The notes under the pieces were generated by a model. It ran no database searches, was not told where the DNA came from, and saw nothing but the letters and a program-made list of their open reading frames with translations. Of a stretch of DNA of 64,000 bases, positions 23,642 to 35,800 are shown piece after piece. This DNA comes from Lingula anatina (Eukaryota > Brachiopoda > Lingulata > Lingulida > Lingulidae). Made by a program: the position numbers and the translations under genes. Where the stretch lies: positions 161,005-225,004 of the forward strand of contig NW_019774792.1 of the NCBI RefSeq assembly GCF_001039355.2, written 5' to 3'. How positions within the stretch are numbered: position 1 is the first letter of the stretch; each line of letters opens with the position of its first letter.

Positions 23642-25938
23642 ATGCTGTTTATGTGGCGACGAGGACTTGTACATATAAACACTTACTTAAAACTGCGCAC
23701 ACAGCCTCCTTTAGATCTGACATTACGTGTGCTGCGACATGCCTCTTCTAAAAAATCTTCGAAGATGGCGCAGAAAAAGAATACTGCACGTCCGGAACAG
23801 AAACAGAAACAACGTGGAAATGTGAATATAACAAGAATTAAACAGAAAAAACTAAGTGATTTAGTTAAGCCAATAAAAGTGGATTTTACAGCAGACCTTC
23901 AGGAGGATGATGTACTCGGCAAAGAGCTGGTTGGGGAATTAAAAAAAGGTACATTGGTAAATTTTAATGAAAATATCAAAATATTACTTTGCCAAGAACA
24001 CATTCTTTGGTGGACCTTAATTGCCCAATAGTGCTCAGTATTAGCGTAACACAGCGCAATACACTTGAAAACACAAATGCAGTTGCAATTTAACAAATAA
24101 GGTGATATAAAAGCAAAATATTTGACTAGATTACAGGGAGGGAAATGGGCGGTCGCCAGTCGCCAAATGCGACCGCTAAAACGAATTGGCGAGTGCCAAT
24201 CTCAGTGACTGGTCCAAACGGGCTACTGCTCTATAAGCAGCGGCGACATGAGAAATATACGGGGTTTTTACTTGTCCTTAGATATTTTTCCTTTTTTAAA
24301 TAAAATCCGCTCCCAATTTTGTCTGCATAGAAGACTACGCGAGTTTCAGATGTGTTGACCTATTTTAATGACGCTTCCGAACACGTCAGACGTTATTTGC
24401 ATGCGACCTGACCTCTTGCATCAGACTGTCAATTTTGACCAATCAGATTTTACCACAGCATTCGCGCCGTATGAAGTAGCAGAGCCTCGAGGATTGAAAA
24501 GCTACATACGCAACAAACCTTTTCTGTAAAAATACTAATTTACATGAGTGCTGTTTTGTAGTTTTGAAGGGTTTACAAATATTATTCTTTAAATGATTTC
24601 TGGTCTTTTTTGATGTCAATAGCTTATAGGTACATTTAAGATTTTACAAGAAACGTTACTTTTCCCGTTGGGACCGTTTGCATGCCGCCGAAATATTATC
24701 TTATTGGAAATTAAATCAAAACTACATTTAGTGTGTGAATTGAATTAGTTCAACTTATCTTACAATTTTATAGCGATGTGGAGGTTTTTGCCTGGTGTGG
24801 CAAAGCCGCCAGAGCCTCTTAAACGAAAAACACCGACAAATGACGAAAGTGAACAACCTAGCACTAAATGTAAAAAAAAGAGAGCGCGGGTACCTTCCTT
24901 TATAACAGCTATGGATTTTTGAGGAAAATAAAAAGGCGAGGATTTTTTGCTCCATTTTATGGTTATATTTCAACTTTTGGGACTTCCTATTTTGTGTTAA
25001 TACAATGGGTGTTAACCCATTGTTCTAATTCCAAACCTTGTTTGGGTAAACACAGTTTACCAGAAATTAATAACTCCTTTATATTTTTTAACTAATAGTT
25101 AAAATACTCGATTCCTATAATGTAATGTGGCGTCATTTCATTTAACCATAAAAGGTGGGGAGAAAAAGCTGTTTAGTTTTTAAAATGTGAATAAATGTTG
25201 ATGAATTTTTGGGAGTTATATGGTTGATTTCAATTTTTTTAAATATGTTCAAAATAAAAACATGAAAATTAAACTTCATTTGCTTTATTTTATTGGCGCA
25301 TTTTAATAATAATTTTAAAAAAATGAAGTTGCTCAGTATGTTTAAACCATCCACCCCTTTTCCATTCTTTCATAATTGGACCAGTGCCCCAAGGCCTAGG
25401 ACCACTACCTCCAGAGTCAACTGGTCCAAGTGGACCAGTGCTGAAAAATTCCCATTTCCCTCCCTGAGATTATTAATATCATTGATATAACTTAACACAT
25501 GGGTAGACTTCTATATCTTCGGGTCCGCAGTCATGTTGGCTTGTGGCTCCTCTTGACAGTATTACCAGCCAAGAAGAGCCACTAACCAACATTGCGACTG
25601 ACCTGATGATAAACAAATGGTGACGATTTGTCAAGTTTTATCAACGCTATTAATCATTTAGTAGTATATTTGGCTCCTATATCACCCTATTTTGTTTGGA
25701 ATGACCATTTCCAGTGTTTGCTTGTGACTGGACTCTTTTTTTTTTTCAAGTGTATTGCGCTGTGTAGTACTGTATTGTGCCGTATTGTTGCACAATTTAG
25801 GGATAACCCACATTCTTTAAAGGCATCTTTGGTTCAAATGAAAGTGTCCCAAAATCATATTTTATCCTGCAAAGCANCACATACTCAAATATACTGGCAT
25901 TTTCAGGAAAAAAATTGATACCATCCCAATCCATCCAA

Positions 25939-25972
<34 letters not shown>

Positions 25973-26789
25973 GTAATATTAATAATAATAATAAAGAAAT
26001 AAATAAATAATAAACATGTATTATAAAAGCATTATAAAAGAATTAAACAGAAAACATACTTTTGCCCAAAAAAAACAAAATAATTCTTCCCAAAACTCTA
26101 TATTAAAAAAACAACTGAAGTTAAGAAAATATGGTTGTAAACACAGACGATAACCTTAAAACTGTCACTGTACTCTCATTATGCACATATACTTACTCAA
26201 ATATACTGGCATTTTCAAGAAAAAAATTGATACTGCCCCAATCCCATCCAAAATAATAATAATAATAATAATAAATAAATAAATAAATAAACAATAATAA
26301 ACATATATATATAAAAAAGCATTAATTAAATATTCTTTTACCCAAAAAAGAAAAAAGAATTCATCCCTTAACTATATATTAAAATAACAATTATTGAATT
26401 AAAGTTAAGAAAATATAGTTGTAAACATAGACGATAACCTTAAAGCTGTCATTGTACTCTCCTCCACTCTCTGGAGACAAGGCATGTTGAGAGAGTGTGG
26501 GAACTGACACTAAGCCTGTTTGGTCTGGTAGAGATTCCTGCAGAATGCTGTCTGCTGTTGATGCAGTGACTCCTGCTAATTCACCCCATTCAGGCTACAA
26601 TAAAAACAAACTATCCCTATTATCTGCAACCATTAGAGACATATTTGATCAACATTATTTAAATAGGTAATATTATAAAATTTATCTATAATTATAAAGA
26701 ATATGAAGTAACTTTTTCCATGATCCTAAAGAAATTTGCATCTACCACACCTATTCATATATAATAGCAAGTGATAAATATTAAAATTG

Positions 26790-26822
<33 letters not shown>

Positions 26823-29800
26823 CATATAATATATATATATCACGGAGAATACGATCGATTGAGACGATTCACTTTGGAAGAGTGCTCTACCCATGGTGAC
26901 GGAGCATGGGGAGCTGATTTAATATGCTGTTTGGTCAATGGTATTTCACTGTTCTAAAAATATAAGTCTTTAAAAGTCTTTTTTAAAAGACGTATATTAA
27001 AATATATGTCATCTGCCGGTCTAATTTCAATGGGTAGCCTATTCCATAGTTTGGGCGCATATATTGAGAAAGTCAGAGGTTGATCGTTTTTCTTTTTTGC
27101 ATTATGGTAGACTAATGTGGCATTTTTAAGTCGAGTACAGCAAATCAAGCAATTAAGGTCAGAGCAATTATGGTTAATACTGATCTTGTCAATGGGCAAA
27201 AACAAAAATTAGATATCTATAAAGCATTTTTGATACTTTTACTGCATAGAATCATTCAAAAGACATATAGAGTAGCCTGTTATTTTTACATTTGTGCTAC
27301 CACTCATTCTCTACCCACCTCCGACTCCATGCCATGCAACCTTAACGAATGTCACGAATTTTGAAGCAATGTTTACGTTTGAATATGAGCGGCCATATTG
27401 GTATAGCGCCGTTGCGTTCAAACGAGATAAACGCTATATGTACCAAAAAGTAAAATACTGTACTAAATACAAATACAACTGAACAATATATTGTAATTTA
27501 AGTGAAAATTTTAACCATTTGTAAATCTCTTTTAAATTCTTGAAAAATACACAGTCTCCCACAGTCCCCAATTTTCAACATGGCTGCGCACATGGACCAC
27601 GGCATTACTGGTTACCACGAATTTTGCACGTAGGCTAAATTGGCATTTTATATTTCTCCGTGCATTCTCGCATGTAAGCCAGTTTTTATAAGAATTTTGG
27701 ATATTACTTTTATTAGATATTCGAGTCTGTGAAGTGAATGACGGAGATTCTAGTATAAAAAATGCTGTTCGTGTGGCGACGAGGACTTGTACATATAAAC
27801 ACTTACTTAAAACTGCGCACACAGCCTCCTTTAGATCTGACATTACGTGTGCTGCGACATGCCTCTTCTAAAAAATCTTCGAAGATGGCGCAGAAAAAGA
27901 ATACTGCACGTCCGGAACAGAAACAGAAACAACGTGGAAATGTGAATATAACAAGAATTAAACAGAAAAAACTAAGTGATTTAGTTAAGCCAATAAAAGT
28001 GGATTTTACAGCAGACCTTCAGGAGGATGATGTACTCGGCAAAGAGCTGGTTGGGGAATTAAAAAAAGGTACACTGGTAAATTTAAATGAAAATATCAAA
28101 ATATTACTTTGCCCAAAACACATTCTTTGGTGGACCTTAATTGCCCAATAGTGCTCAGTATTAGCGTAACACAGCGCAATACACTTGAAAACAAACTTGA
28201 AAGTTGAAAGCTTGAAAGTTGCAATTTAACAAATAAGGTGATATAAAAGCAAAATATTTGACTAGATTATTAATATCATTGATATAACTTAACACATGGG
28301 TAGACTTCTATATCGTCGGGTCCGCAGTCATGTTGGCTTGTGGCTCCTCTTGACAGTATTACCAGCCAAGAAGAGCCACTAACCAACATTGCGACTGACC
28401 TGATGATAAACAAATGGTGACGATTTGTTAAGTTTTATCAACGCTATTATTCATTTAGTAGTATATTTGGCTCCTATATCACCCTATTTTGTTTGGAATG
28501 ACCATTTCCAGTGTTTGCTTGTGACTGGACTCGTTTTTTTTTTTTTCAAGTGTATTGCGCTGTGTAGTACTGTATTGTGCCGTATTGTTGCACAATTTAG
28601 GGATAACCCACATTCTTTAAAGGCATCTTTGGTTCAAATGAAAGTGTCCCAAAATCATATTTTATCCTGCAGAGCGTCATATATCTTTCCCAACTCCAAT
28701 ATTAAATATGGTAAAACTTCTAAAAAAGGCTTATCTGATGTTGTCATTCCTTTCTTAACCTTAGAAACTATAAGATGTGCATTTAAATTGTATGTCGGAT
28801 ACTGTTGTTTGTACATATAACTGTCATTTGTATTGTTAACACCAAAATGTGACTTTTTAATACTTCATACTCGGTGATTCTTGATTTTAAACTAATGAGA
28901 TACCTTTGAGGGTATCTTTCGTGCATTTGAAAATGTCCCAAAATAATATTTTTTTCCTTCAAAATTTATGAAATTGTCATCTGATCCTTCATCTTAGATA
29001 CATTCATTTGAAAATGTTTATTAAGTAAATTATGTAATGCACTATTGTTGAAAAAGTAATGAATTAATGCATACATGGTGTTTTACAGTTGATATTGTGA
29101 GGGTGCTCTCTGCTTTTGCCAAAGATGAAAGTTTGTATAAACTGGGAGAAGAACAAGGCTTGGATAGTAAGTTCCTCTTGAAAGGAAAGTGGAAATGAAA
29201 GTCGTTAAACAATAATCATTGTGAACAAAAAACATTGCTGTATCAATTCGAGATAATGTTACTTCAACCTTATTCATGCAGATATGCTAACAGTTGCTGT
29301 AAAAATAAAGTATATTTTGTAGTTGCAAGAGATACTCAGATGATTCAAAGAGGCTAGATCTAGCATTCAATCTGTAGGTTGTGTATCTTATCACATCTGA
29401 ATTTAGAGCAGTTACTTAGTTATTGGCTGTGTTCAGAATAAAAGTGATCATACTAGCAGTCCTGATCAATCTATCTCAGTGGGGAATCTCGCTAAGGCGC
29501 AGTCACTGTAATCACCTTACTAATAATTATCTGGCACGCCCCCTTGCATATCAACATGAACAACATCAGTTTCCCTGACTTTACCCAAGAACTTTAAATT
29601 GTGAGGGGGTATGCCAGACAATTAAGCTGATTATGCTGGCTTTGCCTTCTAATAGCAAGAATCCCCACTGATATAGAACATTTCTGCTAGAGATAACTTC
29701 TGTTCTGCACATAGCCCTCCTTTTTATTTTCAGGGGCACTTTATATGCAATCATTTAAGAGTTTCAAAAGTTCTTTATTGGAGGCTGAGGAACTACCTAC

Positions 29801-32800
29801 AAGTCTTCATGTATTGCTTCATGACCTGTCTCAGAAAAATGGTAAAAAGTCATTTGGAATGTTTTAAGTTTTGTNTCATATATCTTTCCCAACTCCAATA
29901 TTAAATATGGTAAAACTTCTAAAAAAGGCTTATCTGATGTTGTCATTCCTTTCTTAACCTTAGAAACTATAAGATGTGCATTTAAATTGTATGTCGGATA
30001 CTGTTGTTTGTACATATAACTGTCATTTGTATTGTTAACACCAAAATGTGACTTTTTAATACTTCATACTCGGTGATTCTTGATTTTAAACTAATGAGAT
30101 ACCTTTGAGGGTATCTTTCGTGCATTTGAAAATGTCCCAAAATAATATTTTTTTCCTTCAAAATTTATGAAATTGTCATCTGATCCTTCATCTTAGATAC
30201 ATTCATTTGAAAATGTTTATTAAGTTAATTATGTAATGCACTATTGTTGAAAAAGTAATGAATTAATGCAAACATGGTGTTTTACAGTTGATATTGTGAG
30301 GGTGCTCTCTGCTTTTGCCAAAGATGAAAGTTTGTATAAACTGGGAGAAGAACAAGGCTTGGATAGTAAGTTCCTCTTGAAAGGAAAGTGGAAATGAAAG
30401 TCGTTAAACAATAATCATTGTGAACAAAAAACATTGCTGTATCAATTCGAGATAATGTTACTTCAACCTTATTCATGCAGATATGCTAACAGTTGCTGTA
30501 AAAATAAAGTATATTTTGTAGTTGCAAGAGATACTCAGATGATTCAAAGAGGCTAGATCTAGCATTCAATCTGTAGGTTGTGTATCTTATCACATCTGAA
30601 TTTAGAGCAGTTACTTAGTTATTGGCTGTGTTCAGAATAAAAGTGATCATACTAGCAGTCCTGATCAATCTATCTCAGTGGGGAATCTCGCTAAGGCGCA
30701 GTCACTGTAATCACCTTACTAATAATTATCTGGCACGCCCCCTTGCATATCAAAATGAACAACATCAGTTTCCCTGACTTTACCCAAGAACTTTAAATTG
30801 TGAGGGGGTATGCCAGACAATTAAGCTGATTATGCTGGCTTTGCCTTCTAATAGCAAGAATCCCCACTGAAATAGAACATTTCTGCTAGAGATAACTTCT
30901 GTTCTGCACATAGCCCTCCTTTTTATTTTCAGGGGCACTTTATATGCAATCATTTAAGAGTTTCAAAAGTTCTTTATTGGAGGCTGAGGAACTACCTACA
31001 AGTCTTCATGTATTGCTTCATGACCTGTCTCAGAAAAATGGTAAAAAGTCATTTGGAATGTTTTAAGTTTTGTCTTCATATTTGTATGCAAGTCACTGTT
31101 GTCACTGTACATATATCCATCACCTATCGCTGTGGGTGTGGAAGACATGCTTGTTTCAAGTTATTGCAGCTTCCTGAAAGCATTTTGTTTTAGATCAGCA
31201 AAATTATCTGTAAGGCTAAAAAACAGGTCATGTTTTATAAATTGGGCCTGATCTTATTTGTCAAACAATATGTTTTTTGTCATTACTGGGATATCTTAAG
31301 TTATTTTTTAAAAAATGTTTTGTTTCAAAGTTGTTTGATTTAAGTACACACCTTTAGACCGTATTCAGAACTAGTTGATCTGTAGGCTAACAGATCTGCA
31401 GATCAAATATGGCCAACCCACTTAAAAGCAAGTCACTTAATTTCCTGATGGCCTCCCAAAGTCAGATGAAATAAAGATTACTCTGTTCTTTCTGAATTTG
31501 TCTTGTTGAATGGATAATTTTGTTTTATTCTCATTTTGTCAGGTCATGTTGCAGACTTATTCCCATACTTCCTAGATCATGCAAAAGATATATTTCCTCA
31601 TTTAGAGTGTCTTCATGAGTTGATGCACATCAGTGACCTTAGGAAACCAACAAACTGGTATGTACATATATTTTGAAATGGTCTGTACTTTATTGATCAA
31701 AAAGAAGCTCAAAGTCATAATAACTCTTTGTTTTGGCCAAAAAATGGATTTTCCTGGAAAAAAACGGCAATTTTCCCTTACTTACCAATGGTCAACGACC
31801 CCATTCCTGCATTCAAAGTTAGTCCAGGGTTTTTTTCCTAAACGTACATTTTTTGTTAAAATCTCTTAAGAGATTTTAACTGACGGAGCTCTCTCTGGCA
31901 TTGCATAGTCACTGGTGACCTACTGAAAACCGCGGGAAAAGCAGACAACAACAACACTATATAACAATAATATAAGATTCATGATATATATTCGTCTTTT
32001 TGTTAAAAATGCATTTATATCCACAATGCAGGGTTCTCCCCAGGATTTGAAAATAGCCCTTATTTTTTTTTTTAACGCGAGAGTACCGAAGCTCGCGAAG
32101 CGAGGCACAAAGTGTTGGGGGGGGGGGGGGGGGGGGCCCGGGGGGGGGGAAGAAATGGGAAAAAAAATTTGGGGAGTCATACTTTTAATGATTTTTTGCA
32201 AAGACATTAAATTAAATGAGCGGGAAAATGACCCTGAAAGTGGTTTTTTTTTCAGAAAAAAAGTTTTTTTTTNNNNNNNNNNNNNNNNNNNNNNNNNGTG
32301 GGGGGGGGGTCCAGGGATGTGTAGATAATGTGTAAATAAATATGTGTAGTCATACATTTAATGCATTTATTGCCAAGACATTAAATTAAATGAGCCGGAA
32401 AATGCACCTGAAAGTGGATTTATTTTCAGATAAAAAGTTATTTTTTCATACTTGTGAACTCCTGAAGATTAAATCTTGCATATAAGTCTGATTTAACATT
32501 ATAAAGTTTCAATCAGGGCTTCTCCTAGGATTTTGGGTACAGGGTCTGCTTATTGTAAATCTGCAATTTGATAACAAATTCACATGAAGTTTAACCAAAG
32601 CAAAATATAAATACCCTGAGTGGCAGATGGGGAGGGGGTACTGTTAGATTAATTTTATTAAAATATTCAAATTTTATAATATTTGAATAAAGTTCAATGA
32701 AAAATTAAAGAATATTCATCTTATAATACTTTACTTATATTTATGTTAACAATTCAACTTTTTAGGGAATATCATGTGTTTGATTTTCTTAAATATATGA

Positions 32801-35800
32801 GTTAAATAAAATCAGTATAAAAAAGTTCCCCTTTTTATTTAAATTCTAATATTTGTTATTACTAATTTCTTCCTTACATCAATATCACATTGGTATATGA
32901 CAGCAATGTTAATTTATAATATTCCAGCACTAAATTTTTAACTGTAAATAATATAGGTGATGATAAAGTCATTAAAGAAAAATTCATACAAAATTTCAGG
33001 TTATATTTTGGCAAATAAACAATATTTCAACAAGATCTTCAGTCCCAAAGATTTCACGTTCTATAGTGAGTAGATAGCATACAACGTATTTGATTGACAG
33101 GCAGTATGTTGCCTGGACAACGAACTAGATACAGCCAGTTCATCTAGTCCAATCTGGCTTTGTAACAAGCACAGTACTTGTGTTGTTTCTGTAACGGTCT
33201 TTCTCTCTAGAGCACGTAGATTTTTAACCAAATAAATATTCAGTAGTGAGCCTGTTATGTGAATAAAGTCTGTCTGATGAAGTTCTGGAGGGTGTTCACT
33301 TTCATAACTTGACGGTAAGTTTGCTTAGACTTCGTTTTGCGACTGCACGTGTTTTGTGCCAAAAGTAGGTCACTCTTTTCAGTACCGTCTAGGAGGAGAC
33401 AAAATACGTTAGTATGCATCAAAAATGATTTTTAGAAGATTTTTGCTCCAAATTTCTCATAAATCATGACCTGTCTGTCGGACAGCCAACCCTGCAACTT
33501 CACCTGTCCGAGCTGAATTTTTACCTGACCCGGACAAGCGCTAATGTATTAAATAGCGTTGCATCTTTTCTGATATTTTCTCTTGCCGCATGGGTACATT
33601 TATTTATAAATGATCACGACTGCTACTATTCTTCAGTCAAAATAACATGAAGGATAGACTATTTATTATATTTCTCCAAAAATATAGATAAAGCAAACAA
33701 ATCTCACAGAATTACATTGATGACGAAACTAATAAGCGGATGTTGATATTCGAAACTTGTCAGTACGCAGGTCCCACGCCCTCAACATAAATTAAGATGT
33801 TATACTTGTATTACTGCGCCAGGCAGAATAAAAATAAACAACTTAACGTGCACACAAGAGATCCAAGTACGCACACAAATCGTTTACGTCGCGACTGTCA
33901 GGATTAAAGGCATTGGTCACACACAAACTCTTAAAGGGTATCGGAGTTCAAAGAATCGTGTCGGCAAAAAAAGAAGCGTATCGGCAAAAAGAGATGCCTA
34001 TCGGCAAAAAAAGATGCGTATCGGGGCCAATACACTATAAAGGCCTGGGGAGAACCCTGACAATGTGTGCCATTCTGGGCTGTTCGTTATCCGACGCGCT
34101 GTACAAAAACTCGCAACTTGCGTCTGCGGACTGCACTAGCGTTTGGCGCCATATGTTATTTTGGTCTCGAATGAACGCAAGAATCCGCGTGACACCCAAA
34201 CGTCATTGGCAACAAATGCCTTGACGACCGGGAAGAAAGGCATCGAAAGCCCTACTGACAAGCACAGATTTTAGTTTTACTACAATAAGGGCCGTTTTAG
34301 TGGTAAATTGCAATAGAATATATTTCCATGGGTTGTTTACAATGTATTTCTTGTGGATTTTTGAACCTCAAAGGAAGAGTTATTATTGCTTTAAGTTTTT
34401 GAGAAATAAATACCCCCAATTGCTTGAAATTTACATTTTACTGAAAATTAAGGGGCAGTAACACAAAAAATAGATTAATTTGTTCAAGCCAGTTGAAGAA
34501 AAGGTTATCCTAAAAAGATATTTGTAAGGATGTTCATTTCAGAAGATGGGAAAGTGGTCAACTTTGCTGGGGTAGCGTAACACTTGCCAATTCAGCCAAA
34601 TGCTAAAACTGACTTTAATTGGCTAAACAAAAAGGGCTTGGTTTGGCTTGTTTTAGTCAAATTATAACCATTTGGATAACAAATTGATAAAAAAGTGGTG
34701 ATTTGGCTAAGCCAAAAAAATTGCTAGCGCTACCCCTGCTTTGAGTTATAACAAGATTGAAGATATCAGGGAGATTCATTTTTTATAATGCATCAAAACA
34801 TCCTGGAGACTCTATTACTATTTTTCTTTTAATTTTTTTAACACACTAACTTGTAAATTCCACATTTTTTGTATCTTGATTTTTAAGAAAACCCTTTATC
34901 TTTAGGTATCCTGAAGCCAGACAAAAGAAAAGGAAAATCATATTTCACGCAGGACCTACAAATAGTGGAAAGACATATCAGGCCTTGACACGCTTCACAA
35001 CATCTCAATCTGGAGTTTACTGTGGGCCTCTCAAATTGCTTGCCAATGAAGTCTTTAATAAAACCAACAGTTTGGTAGCCATAGTTTGATTTTTACCTTT
35101 CATTAATAAATTTGTGACATTTAGTAGATAATGACATGTAGGTTCGAAAAATATGATGATACAGAATTTTTAAATCTTTGGTTAAGTTTGAATTTGTTGG
35201 CAAAAAATTTTAAAAAGATATTCAAAATAGATCACAATTTCATCATTAAATATGAATATTGATTTATTTTTAGGGTACTTATTGTGACTTAGTGACTGGA
35301 GAAGAGAGGAAGTATGCTCAGGAAGATGGGATTATATCAGATCACGTGGCTTGCACTGTTGAAATGGTCAATACAACAGTTGACTGTAAGTAATTCATTT
35401 TAGATTGTGCCTGCACTGCTCAGCAGACTTAGTGATAGGGAGTTCTCTGGAAGATAGTATGCTAAAGCTTTCGTTCTTTTTCTCTAGAAACAATTTTGTA
35501 GTTAGTGCTGCAAACAAGAGCCAATATATGAATAAGCAAAATTGCCCTATGTGACTATATGCAGACATGGACATATTGTACTCTCTGACCACAGGGGGCA
35601 CTAGTAGTCTGTTACAAAAATGTTGAAAGCAACCATGTGTTATATGGAAGGAATAATTTCCTTGCCAGACACACCCTTTATATTTGAAATTGAGGACGAT
35701 CTCACGCTTAATTGCTGAGTAGCACACATCCACGTCTGTGTTACGTAAGCCACCATTTAAGAGGCAGATAGAGGTGGGGTAGTCTCATCATGCCATATTG

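Larger units (their letters stand above)
25878..29874. other. Alternative-haplotype patch (likely false duplication)
   Basis: This 4.0-kb piece lies between two single-N joins. Its first 2.8 kb (25878-28676) is a near-identical copy of 21727-25876, minus a 1.33-kb transposon. Its last 1.2 kb (28677-29874) is a near-identical copy of 29876-31073. Differences are scattered single bases, microsatellite length and one transposon insertion, as between alleles. It contains second copies of one ALMS1 exon and SUPV3L1 exons 1-3. Reading it as a real tandem duplication would require both genes to carry repeated coding exons. Confidence 0.85.
31711..34392. mobile_element. MITE interrupted by a nested DNA transposon
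   Basis: Terminal inverted repeats of about 18 bp (AAAGTCATAATAACTCTT at 31711; mirrored AAAGCAATAATAACTCTT at the reverse of 34392). The left part (TTTTGGCCAAAAAATGGATT, then TTCAAAGTTAGTCC) and the right part (ATATTTCCATGGGTTGTTTAC) are homologous in order to the compact copy at 59998-60325. The interior is split by the 32029-34059 element. In SUPV3L1 intron 4. Confidence 0.7.

Noticed and set aside
23642-28068. Two SUPV3L1 first exons as alternative promoters or a paralogue
   Set aside because: The copies are bounded by single Ns with terminal overlaps and differ as alleles do; nothing supports two promoters.
31981-32357. Frames of 115 and 145 residues crossing the 25-N gap
   Set aside because: They depend on G-runs and on Ns and lie inside a non-autonomous transposon with error-rich sequence.
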